Of a DNA stretch of 59,185 nucleotides, positions 1-8,048 are shown piece after piece (the first letter of the stretch is position 1; every line of letters starts with the position of its first letter). The position numbers and the translations under genes are program-made. This DNA comes from Desulfocarbo sp964620595. GTDB lineage: Bacteria > Desulfobacterota > Desulfarculia > Desulfarculales > Desulfarculaceae. The notes under the pieces were generated by a model. The model saw only the letters and a list, made by a program, of their open reading frames with translations. It was not told the origin of the DNA and searched no databases. The stretch spans positions 1 to 59,185 of the forward strand of contig CAZUHP010000017.1 of assembly GCA_964620595.1 (NCBI GenBank). Reading direction: 5' to 3'.

Positions 1-140
1 CCGGGGGGGCGGGGGGCGACGGGGGGCGGGGGGGGCGACCGGGGGGCGGGCGGCGACGGGGGGGGCGACGGGGGCGACGGGGGGGCGGCGGGGGGGGCGG
101 CGACAGGGGCGGGGAGGCGGCCCGGGGAGGCGGCCCGGGG
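1..140 (+). repeat. G-run intergenic array (copy 1)
   Basis: Runs of five to eight G are separated by short spacers, mostly CGAC or C, and degenerate into GGCGGCCCGGGG units at the right end. It lies upstream of leuS and probably follows a gene outside the window. Same family as arrays near 9.6, 13.8, 32.1, 37.7, 42.7 and 46.8 kb. The G-rich strand is the plus strand and could form G-quadruplexes. No coding potential is apparent. Confidence 0.8.
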
Positions 141-151
141 AGCTGCCGCGG

Positions 152-180
152 TTTACAACTCCCCGGCCCTGTGATAGATA
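152..180 (+). promoter_or_regulatory. Candidate sigma-70 promoter of leuS
   Basis: TTTACA at 152-157 (five of six matches to the -35 consensus), a 17-nt spacer, and TAGATA at 175-180 as a weak -10. It lies between the G-run array and leuS. A 7-bp hairpin (226-246) sits in the resulting leader, about 18 nt before the leuS ATG. Prediction by eye only. Confidence 0.4.
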
Positions 181-264
181 CGTTCAACCGGCCCAAAAGG
201 CCCGGGTATCAGAACACCCTACCAACCGCCGCCACGGAAGCGGCGGTGATAAGCGTTTGACACC

Positions 265-2769
265 ATGAGCCAAAACAGCTTCAAACCCGAGGACCGCTAC
301 GACCCGGCCGAGGTGGAGCCCCGCTGGCAGCAGCGCTGGGACCAGGCCGGGGCCTTCAAGGTGGAAGTGGACCCTGCCCGCCCCAAGTACTACTGCATGG
401 AGATGTTTCCCTACCCCAGCGGGCGCATCCACATGGGCCACGTGCGCAACTACAGCATCGGCGACGGCCTGTCGCGCTTCTTGCGCATGCGCGGCTTCAA
501 CGTGCTCCACCCCATGGGATGGGACGCCTTTGGCATGCCGGCCGAGAACGCGGCCATGGCCCACGGCTCCCATCCGGCCACCTGGACCTACGACAACATA
601 GAGTTCATGCGGGCCCAGCTCAGGAAACTGGGCTTCTCCTACGACTGGGACCGGGAGTTCGCCACCTGCGATCCCTCCTACTACCGCTGGGAGCAGCGGG
701 TGTTCATCGAGATGTGGAACCGCGGCCTGGTCTACCGCAAGAAGACCCTGGCCAACTGGTGCGACACCTGCAAGACCGTCCTGGCCAACGAGCAGGTGGA
801 GCAGGGCCTTTGCTGGCGCTGCTCCCAGCCGGTGGAGCAGAAGCGCATCGCCAGCTACTTCTTCAAGATCACCGAGTACGCCGAGGAACTCCTGGAGTGG
901 CTGGACAAGCTGCCCGGCTGGCCCGAGCGGGTGCTCACCATGCAGCGCCACTGGATCGGCAAGTCCTTTGGCGCGGAGATCGTGTTCCCCCTCTGGGACC
1001 GCGAGGGCGAGATCCGGGTCTTCACCACCCGGGCGGACACCCTTTTCGGCGCCACCTTCATGAGCCTGGCCCCGGAGCATCCCCTGGCGGTGGAGCTTTG
1101 CCAGGGCACCGGCCAGGAGCAGGCGGTCAAGGATTTCATCGACAAGGTCAAGCGCCAGTCCTTTGCCGAGCGGGCGGATGAAAAGAAGAAAGAGGGCGTG
1201 TTCACCGGGGTCTACTGCCGCAATCCCCTGACCGGCTTCAAGATGCCGGTGTACGTGGCCAACTTCGTGCTCATGGAGTACGGCACCGGCGCGGTGATGG
1301 CGGTGCCCACCCACGACCAGCGCGACTTCGAGTTTGCCAAGAAGTACGGCCTGGAGCTCAAGGAGGTCATCGTGGGGCCCGAGGGGCCGGTGGGCGTGGA
1401 GAACATGACCCAGGCCTACACCGACTACGGCACCTTGATCAACTCCGGCAAGTTCGACGGCATGGGCAGCAAGGAGGCCCAGCGGGCCATAGCCGCGGAG
1501 CTGGAGAAGATGGGCCTGGGCAGGGAGACGGTGAACTACCGCCTGCGCGACTGGGGCATCAGCCGCCAGCGCTACTGGGGCGCGCCCATCCCCATGATCC
1601 ACTGCGATAAGTGCGGCCTGGTGCCGGTGCCCCTGGACGATCTGCCGGTGGAGCTGCCCCTGGATGCCCAGCTCTCCTCCACCGGCGGTTCGCCCCTGCC
1701 CCACCTGGAGCAGTGGTGCAAGGTGACCTGCCCCTCCTGCGGGGGCGAGGGCCGGCGCGAGGTGGACACCATGGACACCTTCGTGGAGTCCAGTTGGTAC
1801 TTTGCCCGCTATGCCTGCCCGGACTATGCGGACGGCCCCCTGGACCCGGAGCGCACCGATTACTGGATGCCCGTGGACCAGTACATCGGCGGCATAGAGC
1901 ACGCGGTGCTGCACCTGCTCTACTCGCGCTTCTACACCAAGGTGCTCAGGGACCTGGGCTACCTCAAGGTGGACGAGCCCTTTGTCAAGCTGCTCACCCA
2001 GGGCATGGTCATCAAGGACGGGGCCAAGATGTCCAAGTCCAAGGGCAACGTGGTGGACCCGGACGAGATGGTGAAGCGCTACGGCGCGGACACGGTGCGC
2101 ACCTTCATGCTCTTCGCCGCCCCGCCCGAGCGCGACCTGGACTGGTCCGAGCAAGGCGTGGAGGGCGCCAGCCGCTTCCTGCAGCGCCTGTGGCGGGTGG
2201 CCACCGCGGTGGCCGGCCAGGCCCGGGGAGTGGAGGCCTTCTCGGGCGGCGGCCTGGAAGGACCCCTGCGGGACCTGCACGCCAAGACCCACCAGACCAT
2301 AAAGAAGGTGACCGAGGACATTGCCGACCGCTACCAGTTCAACACCGCCATCGCCGCGGTGATGGAGCTGGTCAACCAGATCAGCCTGGTGGAGCAGGAC
2401 GCCTCGCTCCAGGGCCGGCCCCAGCGCGAGGCGGTGCTGCGGGAGGCGGTGGAGGCGGCGGTGGTGCTCATCAGCCCCATGGCGCCCCATATCGCCGACG
2501 AGCTGTGGGAGCGGCTGGGGCACAAAGGATTCTTGATCGACCACCCCTGGCCCGCTTATGATGAGGGGGCCCTGGTCAAGGCCGAGAAGGTGGTGGTGGT
2601 GCAGGTGAACGGCAAGAAACGGGCCGAACTCATGCTGCCCGCCGAGGCCGGCGACGAGGCCATGAAGGAGGCGGCCCTGGCCAACGAGAAGGTGCAGGGC
2701 TTCATCCAGGGCAAACAGATCAAGAAGGTCATCGCGGTGCAGGGCAAGCTGGTCAATATCGTGGTCTAG
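265..2769 (+). CDS. leuS: Leucyl-tRNA synthetase
   Basis: Charges tRNA-Leu with leucine in the cytoplasm using ATP. The 834-residue protein has full family length for a bacterial class Ia synthetase. The HIGH-type motif HMGH is at about residues 56-59 and the KMSKS loop at about 588-592. Between them lie the zinc-binding insertion with CxxC pairs and the CP1 editing domain (about 225-420, with the conserved TRADTLFGATF stretch). The C-terminus holds the anticodon-binding helical bundle and a small terminal domain ending in a hydrophobic KLVNIVV tail. It starts at an ATG with only a weak ribosome site. lptE and holA follow closely on the same strand, a common arrangement in Gram-negatives. No T-box or other leucine-sensing leader was recognised. 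Confidence 0.97.
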   Translation: MSQNSFKPEDRYDPAEVEPRWQQRWDQAGAFKVEVDPARPKYYCMEMFPYPSGRIHMGHVRNYSIGDGLSRFLRMRGFNVLHPMGWDAFGMPAENAAMAHGSHPATWTYDNIEFMRAQLRKLGFSYDWDREFATCDPSYYRWEQRVFIEMWNRGLVYRKKTLANWCDTCKTVLANEQVEQGLCWRCSQPVEQKRIASYFFKITEYAEELLEWLDKLPGWPERVLTMQRHWIGKSFGAEIVFPLWDREGEIRVFTTRADTLFGATFMSLAPEHPLAVELCQGTGQEQAVKDFIDKVKRQSFAERADEKKKEGVFTGVYCRNPLTGFKMPVYVANFVLMEYGTGAVMAVPTHDQRDFEFAKKYGLELKEVIVGPEGPVGVENMTQAYTDYGTLINSGKFDGMGSKEAQRAIAAELEKMGLGRETVNYRLRDWGISRQRYWGAPIPMIHCDKCGLVPVPLDDLPVELPLDAQLSSTGGSPLPHLEQWCKVTCPSCGGEGRREVDTMDTFVESSWYFARYACPDYADGPLDPERTDYWMPVDQYIGGIEHAVLHLLYSRFYTKVLRDLGYLKVDEPFVKLLTQGMVIKDGAKMSKSKGNVVDPDEMVKRYGADTVRTFMLFAAPPERDLDWSEQGVEGASRFLQRLWRVATAVAGQARGVEAFSGGGLEGPLRDLHAKTHQTIKKVTEDIADRYQFNTAIAAVMELVNQISLVEQDASLQGRPQREAVLREAVEAAVVLISPMAPHIADELWERLGHKGFLIDHPWPAYDEGALVKAEKVVVVQVNGKKRAELMLPAEAGDEAMKEAALANEKVQGFIQGKQIKKVIAVQGKLVNIVV

Positions 2770-2823
2770 GCCGCGGGAGGCCCTCGCGCCCCGCGGGACG
2801 GATTCCATATCTCAAGGGAGGCG

Positions 2824-3348
2824 GTGGTGAAAAGAGCTGTTATCCTGGGATGCCTGGTGCTGGGGCTGGCCGTGCTGCTGGGCGGCTGTGGCTACAACTT
2901 CCGGGGCAAGACCAACAACCTGCCTTCCGACGTGCGCACCATCGCGGTGCCGGTGTTCAAGAACAACACCGGCGAGACGCGCCTGGAGAGCATCATCACC
3001 GACCAGGTGATATTCCAGTTCACCCGCAGCCAGGTTCTGCGGGTGGTGGGCGAGAAGCAGGCCGACGCGGTGCTCAGGGGCGCGGTGACCCGGGCCGACG
3101 TGGAGGACGTGGCCTTCACCTCCCAGGAAACCTCCCAGCAGCGGCGCATCACGGTGACCATCAAGGCCACCCTCACCCGCACCCGCGACGGCAAGGTGCT
3201 CTGGCAGCGCCGCGACCTCAAGCAGCAGCGGACCTATGCCGTGGGTTCCACCGCCCAGGCCACCGACGCCAACAAGCAGGCGGCCCTCACCGAGTTGGCC
3301 AAGTCCCTGGCCCAGACCCTGCACGACTCGGTGTTCGAGAACTTCTAG
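2824..3348 (+). CDS. lptE: LPS-assembly lipoprotein LptE
   Basis: Outer-membrane lipoprotein that plugs the LptD barrel during lipopolysaccharide insertion. The 174-residue product starts at a GTG just after an AGGGAGG ribosome site and begins with a lipoprotein signal peptide. The lipobox LGGC places the lipidated cysteine at residue 22, followed by the family hallmark GYNFRG. The rest matches the LptE (RlpB) fold: an RTIAVPVFKNNT strand near residues 38-49, and a C-terminal helix with repeated alanine and leucine. It lies 54 nt after leuS and 15 nt before holA, the conserved leuS-lptE-holA order. Its presence implies an LPS-bearing outer membrane. Confidence 0.9.
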   Translation: MVKRAVILGCLVLGLAVLLGGCGYNFRGKTNNLPSDVRTIAVPVFKNNTGETRLESIITDQVIFQFTRSQVLRVVGEKQADAVLRGAVTRADVEDVAFTSQETSQQRRITVTIKATLTRTRDGKVLWQRRDLKQQRTYAVGSTAQATDANKQAALTELAKSLAQTLHDSVFENF

Positions 3349-3363
3349 CCGGGGAGGGGGCCC

Positions 3364-4395
3364 ATGGCCTCCGGGCCGGCAAAGCAAAACCCCGCCTCGG
3401 CCGCGGGCCTGCCCTGGCCCGAGCTGGGGGGCGGGGAGCTGGGCGCGCTCTACGGCGTGTTCGGGGAGGAGGATTTCCTGGTGGGCCAGGCCCTGGAGGC
3501 CTTCATGGCCGCGCCGGCCTTTGAGCAGAACCCCTCCCTGAACGTGGAGCGCTTCCACGCCGGCGACACCCCGCCGGTGCGGGTGCTGGAAAGCGCGCGC
3601 ACGCTCCCCTTCCTGGGCTCCCGCCGCCTGGTGATCGTGCAGGAGGCGCACCTGTACTCCACCCCCCAGCTAAACGAGTTCGTGGACTACCTGGCCGACC
3701 CGGTGCCCTCCACCTGCCTGGTCTTCAGCGGGGCCAAGCTGAACATGTCCACCCGCTTTGCCAAGGCCCTGGCCAAGGCGGGCAAGGTGCACGTGTTCAA
3801 GCGCATGTACCCCCGCCAACTGGTGCCCTGGCTGGGCCAGCGGGCCCGGGCCCGGGGCAAGAGGCTGGAGCCGGCCGCGGCCGAGCACCTGGCCGAACTG
3901 GCCGGGCTGGGCCTGGGCGCCCTGGACTCGGAGCTGGAGAAGCTTTCCCTGTACGTGGGCAACAAGGCCAGCATCGGGCGGGAGGAGGTGCGCCAGGTCA
4001 TGGGCCGGGGCCGGCTGTACGGCATCTTCGACTTCACCGACGCCCTGGCCGCGGGCGAGCTGGCCCGGGCGCTCACCGCCTATGACCAGCTCCACTCCCT
4101 GGGCGAGCCGGCGGTGAAGGTGCTGGCCATGGTGACCCGGCTCTTCCGGCAGCTGTTGGAGGCGCGGGAGGTGCTGGACGCGGGCGGCGGCCAGGGGGAG
4201 GTGCAGAAGGCGCTGCGCACCCCGCCCTCGGCCACCCGCACCCTGACCCGGCGGGCCCGGCGGGAGAGCGCGGCCCAACTGGCCGCCCGCCTGGAGGCCA
4301 TCCTGGAGGCGGACTTGGCGCTCAAGTCATCACCCGGGGCGGACCGGGTCATCATGGAGCGCCTCATCATGGACCTCTGCGCCCTGCCGGCCTAG
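3364..4395 (+). CDS. holA: DNA polymerase III delta subunit
   Basis: Delta subunit of the clamp loader, which opens the beta clamp during replication. The 343-residue protein has the usual layout: an N-terminal AAA-like domain carrying the clamp-interacting region (YGVFGEEDFLV near 30-40), then the middle and C-terminal collar domains (YGIFDFTDALAAG near 218-230, VLAMVTRLFRQLLEAR near 255-270). The first 20 or so residues are not conserved in the family, so a slightly later start is possible. An ATG at 3364 follows GGGGAGGGGG. Last gene of the leuS-lptE-holA run; a GC-rich hairpin follows at 4408-4440. Confidence 0.92.
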   Translation: MASGPAKQNPASAAGLPWPELGGGELGALYGVFGEEDFLVGQALEAFMAAPAFEQNPSLNVERFHAGDTPPVRVLESARTLPFLGSRRLVIVQEAHLYSTPQLNEFVDYLADPVPSTCLVFSGAKLNMSTRFAKALAKAGKVHVFKRMYPRQLVPWLGQRARARGKRLEPAAAEHLAELAGLGLGALDSELEKLSLYVGNKASIGREEVRQVMGRGRLYGIFDFTDALAAGELARALTAYDQLHSLGEPAVKVLAMVTRLFRQLLEAREVLDAGGGQGEVQKALRTPPSATRTLTRRARRESAAQLAARLEAILEADLALKSSPGADRVIMERLIMDLCALPA

Positions 4396-4407
4396 GGCAA
4401 TACAAAT

Positions 4408-4440
4408 CCCCCGCCGGCCCGGGATGGGGCCCAGCGGGGG
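4408..4440. terminator. GC-rich hairpin between convergent holA and rpsT
   Basis: Seven-base arms CCCCCGC (4408-4414) and GCGGGGG (4434-4440), with a further inner inverted repeat GGCCC/GGGCC. In the minus direction the hairpin is followed by ATTTGTATTG, so it could terminate rpsT transcripts; in the plus direction only CTGTTG follows. Confidence 0.45.
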
Positions 4441-4449
4441 CTGTTGACC

Positions 4450-4589
4450 ACGGCTGGCAGGGGGCCTGAAACGCATGACCGGCTGCCAGGAGCCTGAAGG
4501 ACGTGGCCGGCCAGGGGGCCTGAAAAGCGGGGCCGGCCAGGGGACCTGAAAGGCGTGGCCGGCTGGCAGGGGACCTAGAGGGCGTGGAC
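4450..4589. repeat. Five-copy imperfect tandem repeat
   Basis: About five head-to-tail copies of a 26-29 bp unit whose core is CGTGGCCGGC followed by CAGGGG(G/A)CCTGAAAGG. Copies differ by small indels, such as GGCCGGCCAG against GGCCGGCTGGCAG. The last copy runs into the rpsT stop codon at 4575-4577, so the array forms the 3-prime untranslated region of rpsT. Confidence 0.75.
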
Positions 4590-4835
4590 CTGCTTGGCCA
4601 GCCGCGAAATCTTGCGCGAAGCGTTCTTCTTGGGCAGCACGCCCTTGCTGGCGGCCTTGTCGATGATGGGTACGGCCCGGTTCAGGGCCTCGCGGGCGGC
4701 CTCCGGGTCCTTGGCCTGGATGGCCTGGCGCACGGACTTGATGACTCCCCGCACCCGGGTGCGGTAGGCCTTGTTGCGCATGCGGCGCTTTTCGTTCTGC
4801 CGGGCCCTTTTCAGGGCGGAAGCATGGTTGGCCAA
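4575..4835 (-). CDS. rpsT: 30S ribosomal protein S20
   Basis: Small-subunit protein that binds 16S rRNA. The start is set by a TTG at 4835, giving LANHASALKRARQNEKRR, which aligns with the family's MANHxSAxKRxRQ N-terminus. An AGGAGG ribosome site (4844-4849) lies 8 nt upstream. The product is 86 residues, the normal S20 length. An upstream in-frame ATG at 4895 would add 20 residues that look unlike S20 and would bury the ribosome site. S20 genes often use a non-ATG start tied to autoregulation (established for E. coli, where it is UUG). Divergent from murJ. Confidence 0.95.
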   Translation of the reverse strand: MANHASALKRARQNEKRRMRNKAYRTRVRGVIKSVRQAIQAKDPEAAREALNRAVPIIDKAASKGVLPKKNASRKISRLAKQVHAL

Positions 4836-4843
4836 CTTGTGAT

Positions 4844-4849
4844 CCTCCT
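4844..4849 (-). promoter_or_regulatory. Ribosome binding site deciding the rpsT TTG start
   Basis: AGGAGG on the minus strand, 8 nt before the TTG at 4835. No comparable site precedes the upstream ATG at 4895. Confidence 0.8.
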
Positions 4850-4925
4850 GGTATTTTTCGTTCACCGGGGAGGCACCCCCCCCCGCCATCACCACCGGCC
4901 CGCCTGGCCGGCAGGTGAGTTCTTG

Positions 4926-4954
4926 TATTTATCGGGCGGGGGGCGCCCTGTCAA
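4926..4954 (-). promoter_or_regulatory. Candidate rpsT promoter
   Basis: On the minus strand a perfect TTGACA (4949-4954), a 17-nt spacer and TAAATA (4926-4931). This predicts a leader of about 85 nt before the TTG start. The promoter lies in the rpsT/murJ divergent region. Confidence 0.5.
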
Positions 4955-4966
4955 GAGGGTTTTTGC

Positions 4967-6538
4967 ATGAGCGGAGCCGAGGAAAAGCAAAAGGTTACCC
5001 GCGCCGCCGGGGTGGTGGGCGCGGCCACCCTGGCCAGCCGGGTGGGCGGCTTCGTGCGCGACGTGGTCATTGCCTTCTTTTTCGGGGCCGGCCCGGCGGC
5101 GGACGCCTTTTTCGTGGCCTTCCGCATCCCCAACCTGTTGCGCCGTCTCTTTGCCGAAGGCACCCTGACCATCTCCTTCATCCCGGTCTTCACCGAGGTG
5201 CTGAAGCAAAAGGGCAGGCAAGAGGCCTACCTGCTGGCCCGGAGCACCTATGCCCTCCTGGCCCTGGCCCTTTTGCTGGTCTGCCTTCTGGGCGCGGTCT
5301 TCGCGCCGGAGGTGGTGCGGGTCATGGCCCCGGGGTTCGCGCCGGACGGCGAGTCCTACCGCCTGGCCGTGAGCCTGACCCGCTGGTGCCTGCCCTACAT
5401 ATTCTTCGTGAGCCTCACCGCCCTGGCGGCGGGGGTGCTGAACTCCCTGGGCCACTTCTTCGCCCCGGCCGCCTCGCCGGTGGTCTTGAACCTGTGCCTG
5501 ATCGCCAGCGCCGTGGCCCTGGCCCCGCGGGTGGACCCGCCGGTGATGAGCCTGGCGGTGGGGGTGATCCTGGGCGGCCTGGGCCAGCTCCTCATGCAGC
5601 TTCCCTACCTCAAGGCCAGGGGGGTGAGCCTGAAGCCGGCCTGGGACATCGCCAGCCCGGCCTTGAAAAAGGTGGTGCGCCTGGCCGGACCCGCGGCCTT
5701 CGGGGCGGCGGTGTACCAGCTCACCGTGTTCATCAACACCGTGTTGGCCTCCCTGCTGCCCACCGGCAGCGTGAGCTACCTCTACTACGCGGACCGGCTG
5801 ATCGAGTTCCCCTTGGGCATATTCGCCATCGCGGTGTCCACCGCCATCCTGCCCAGCCTCTCCCGCCAGGCCGCGGACCAGGACCACCCCGCGCTCATCG
5901 ACACCATGGGCTTCGGGCTCAGGCTCACCCTGTTCATCAACCTGCCGGCCATGGTGGGGCTCATGGTGCTGGCCCGGCCCCTGGTGGTGCTGCTCTTTGC
6001 CCGGGGCGAATTCGGCCCGGCCGAGGCCGCGGCCACGGCCGGGGCCCTGTGGGGCTATGCCACCGGGCTGTGGGCCTTTGCCGCCCTGCGCTCGGTGCTG
6101 CCGGCCTTTTACGCGCTCAAGGACACCCGCACCCCGGTCAAGGTGGGGGTGGTGGCCCTGTTCGTCAACCTGGGGGCCAGCCTGGCGCTCATGGGACCCC
6201 TCAAGCACACCGGCTTGGCCCTGGCCACCTCCATCAGCAGCGCCGCCAACCTGGGCATCCTCTTGTGGTTGTTGCGCCGGCGGCTGGGGCCCCTGGGCGG
6301 GCGGGCCCTGTTGCGCTCGGTGCTCCGGGTGAGCGCCGCCTCGGCGGTGATGGCCGTGGCCGTGGCTGCGGTGGCCTATGGGCCGGACTGGGCCGGGGCT
6401 GGTCCTGGCTGGGAAAAGGTGGGCCGGCCCCTTCTGGGGGTGGCGGTGGGGGGCCTGGTGTACGTGGCCGCGGCCTGGGTGCTGCGCCTGCCCGAACTGG
6501 GCGAACTGAGGCAGGTGATCAAGCGCCGCCGGGGATAG
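4967..6538 (+). CDS. murJ: Lipid II flippase MurJ
   Basis: Moves lipid II across the inner membrane for peptidoglycan synthesis. The 523-residue protein is an MVF/MviN-family integral membrane protein with about 14 hydrophobic helices. Family features include an N-terminal ASRVGGFVRDVVIA stretch near residues 24-37, DAFFVAFRIPNLLRRLFAEG near 46-65, and a YYADRLIEFPLGIFAIAVST block near 267-286. It starts at ATG, with only a poor upstream ribosome site. It is transcribed away from rpsT and ends before a GC hairpin shared with a convergent small gene. Confidence 0.95.
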   Translation: MSGAEEKQKVTRAAGVVGAATLASRVGGFVRDVVIAFFFGAGPAADAFFVAFRIPNLLRRLFAEGTLTISFIPVFTEVLKQKGRQEAYLLARSTYALLALALLLVCLLGAVFAPEVVRVMAPGFAPDGESYRLAVSLTRWCLPYIFFVSLTALAAGVLNSLGHFFAPAASPVVLNLCLIASAVALAPRVDPPVMSLAVGVILGGLGQLLMQLPYLKARGVSLKPAWDIASPALKKVVRLAGPAAFGAAVYQLTVFINTVLASLLPTGSVSYLYYADRLIEFPLGIFAIAVSTAILPSLSRQAADQDHPALIDTMGFGLRLTLFINLPAMVGLMVLARPLVVLLFARGEFGPAEAAATAGALWGYATGLWAFAALRSVLPAFYALKDTRTPVKVGVVALFVNLGASLALMGPLKHTGLALATSISSAANLGILLWLLRRRLGPLGGRALLRSVLRVSAASAVMAVAVAAVAYGPDWAGAGPGWEKVGRPLLGVAVGGLVYVAAAWVLRLPELGELRQVIKRRRG

Positions 6539-6562
6539 GGGAGGGGCCGCAAGACCCCGAAA

Positions 6563-6582
6563 CCCCGGGCACTCGCCCGGGG
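6563..6582. terminator. Hairpin between convergent murJ and the gene at 6621
   Basis: Perfect 8-bp stem CCCCGGGC / GCCCGGGG with loop ACTC. No U-tract follows on either strand, so intrinsic termination is uncertain. Confidence 0.4.
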
Positions 6583-6620
6583 CTCACCTTCAAGCGGTTG
6601 GGGGAAGAGGCGGCGCGGGG

Positions 6621-6923
6621 CTAATGGCCGGGCGCGTCCAGGCGCTCCTGGAGCACGCCTTCTGCATCCACCAGGTACACGGCAAAGCCCTGCTTGGCGG
6701 CCTCGCTGATGAGCCCTTGCTTGTGGATGGCCTCGGCCTGGCGCTTGCCCTCGCCCCGGGGCAGCCTGCCCAAAAGGATCAGGGCGTCCTCCTTGCTCTG
6801 GCACACCGGCACAAAGGGTGCGCCCTCCGGGGTGCTGAGCCCCACGAAGCTTTCCTCCGGCCCCTTGAACTCGGTTATGACCCACACGTAGTTGGCTTGA
6901 TCTATCTGGTTGGAATCGCTCAT
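6621..6923 (-). CDS. Hypothetical protein, SseB-like fold possible
   Basis: Not confidently recognised. It is a 100-residue soluble protein with no signal peptide or membrane segment. It reads as alternating strands and helices: VWVITEF near residue 13, a central FVPVCQSKEDALILLGRLP, and a final FAVYLVDAEGVLQERLD. The pattern of an F-P-V-F strand followed by a helix, then a short C-terminal strand pair, resembles small proteins that adjust to cell stress (SseB type), but this is a weak impression. The ATG at 6923 is preceded by CAAGGAGCCC, a good ribosome site. It stands alone between convergent murJ and co-directional transglycosylase. Confidence 0.6.
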   Translation of the reverse strand: MSDSNQIDQANYVWVITEFKGPEESFVGLSTPEGAPFVPVCQSKEDALILLGRLPRGEGKRQAEAIHKQGLISEAAKQGFAVYLVDAEGVLQERLDAPGH

Positions 6924-7041
6924 GCCGGGCTCCTTGGCCTGACCCTTGGTTGGCTGGCGCGGGGCAGCGCGCCGGTGTCTGGTCTACAGGCCAATTCTCC
7001 ATCGCCCCGGCGCGGGCGTCAAGCCCCCGGGGGGCGGGAGT

Positions 7042-7836
7042 CTAGGCCTTGGCCTGGAAGCCGCGGGCGTAGAGGGCCCGGTAGCGGGCCACCCGTTTCA
7101 GGTAGGTGCGGGTTTCGGCCGGAAGCCTGCCGCCGCGCTCCACGTTGCTGGGGCCCCAGTTGTAGGCGGCCAGGGCCTTGGCCTCGTCGCCGCCGAAACG
7201 CTCCAGCATCATGGCCAGGTAGCGGGTGCCGGCCTCTATGTTCTGGGCCGGGTCAAAGGGGTCTTCCACTCCCAGGTCAGCCGCGGTTTCGGGCATGAGC
7301 TGCATGAGGCCCATGGCCCCGGCTTGGGACACGGTGTGGGGGTCGAAGTCGCTCTCGGCGGTGATGACCGCCCGCACCAGGTTGGGGTCCACCCCGTGGC
7401 GTTGGGCCGCGGACTGGATGAGTGCGTCAAACTCCTGGCGGCGGGAGGCGCTCTGGGGGGGAATTTTTGCCGGGGGGGGCGGGGACAGCCATTCCGGCGG
7501 CAGGGTCGAACCAGGGCGCAGGGGCCGCAGGGGGCGTTGGGGGGGCTTGAGGTTGGCCAGAAGCGGGGCCAGGGACGCGCCGTTGCGCCAGGGCCGGGCA
7601 GGGGAGAAGGGAGAGGCCGCCCGGGAGGGGGATTCCAGGTCTCCCAGCCGACTTGCACTGTTAAGTAACATTATATCAGCTAGTTGCATGACAACCCGCC
7701 GGTCGGGCCCCGCCAGGGCCGCCCGGATCAGGCTGCTGAAGTCCCCGGACAGGCCGCCTGCGCGCCGGGGCGCGCCTTGGGGCAGGGCGCGGGCCAGGCG
7801 CCTGAGTCTCAGCAGTTGTGGTGACACCTTGTTCAT
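7042..7836 (-). CDS. Lytic transglycosylase (SLT domain)
   Basis: Predicted to cleave the glycan strand of peptidoglycan with formation of 1,6-anhydro-muramic acid. The C-terminal 130 residues form a complete SLT/goose-lysozyme-like domain: the catalytic glutamate lies in AVITAESDFDP, followed by GAMGLMQLMPETAADLG, an NIEAGTRYL segment and the ALAAYNWGPSNV block. The N-terminal half is low-complexity, proline- and arginine-rich, with no signal peptide or lipobox. ATG 7836 has GGAG 6 nt upstream; a GTG at 7860 in frame is the alternative. Divergent from rdgC. The missing export signal may mean a special route (for example flagellar or secretion-system delivery) or a misjudged start. Confidence 0.85.
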   Translation of the reverse strand: MNKVSPQLLRLRRLARALPQGAPRRAGGLSGDFSSLIRAALAGPDRRVVMQLADIMLLNSASRLGDLESPSRAASPFSPARPWRNGASLAPLLANLKPPQRPLRPLRPGSTLPPEWLSPPPPAKIPPQSASRRQEFDALIQSAAQRHGVDPNLVRAVITAESDFDPHTVSQAGAMGLMQLMPETAADLGVEDPFDPAQNIEAGTRYLAMMLERFGGDEAKALAAYNWGPSNVERGGRLPAETRTYLKRVARYRALYARGFQAKA

Positions 7837-8048
7837 GGCCGGCTCCAGATGCTGGTTCACACCGCCTTGGGATGTAGCAAATCCCAGGCCAAGCCGCCGG
7901 GCTTGCCAGGACCCGGCCGGCCGGTCGCGCCCAGCCTGCTTTTCCGGGAGATGCAGCGCGGCAGCGCCTGACTTGCGTCCCGCCCCGGGCTGGGGTAAGT
8001 TGGCCTGCGTACACCGGCGGCTTCCCCGCCGCCGCCACAGGAGGCCCC

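Noticed and set aside
1..140. G-run arrays as CRISPR or rRNA spacer
   Set aside because: No regular repeat-spacer structure of CRISPR length and no unique spacers; only short homopolymeric units.
226..246. Leader hairpin of leuS as a T-box riboswitch
   Set aside because: Only a 7-bp stem; no T-box consensus, specifier loop or terminator/antiterminator pair.
184..2808. 874-codon open frame antisense to leuS
   Set aside because: Shadow frame of a high-GC gene; histidine/leucine/glycine-rich text with no domain, and leuS on the other strand is unmistakable.
4896..4966. Extended N-terminus of S20 from the ATG at 4895
   Set aside because: The TTG at 4835 has an AGGAGG site and fits the family start; the extension does not.
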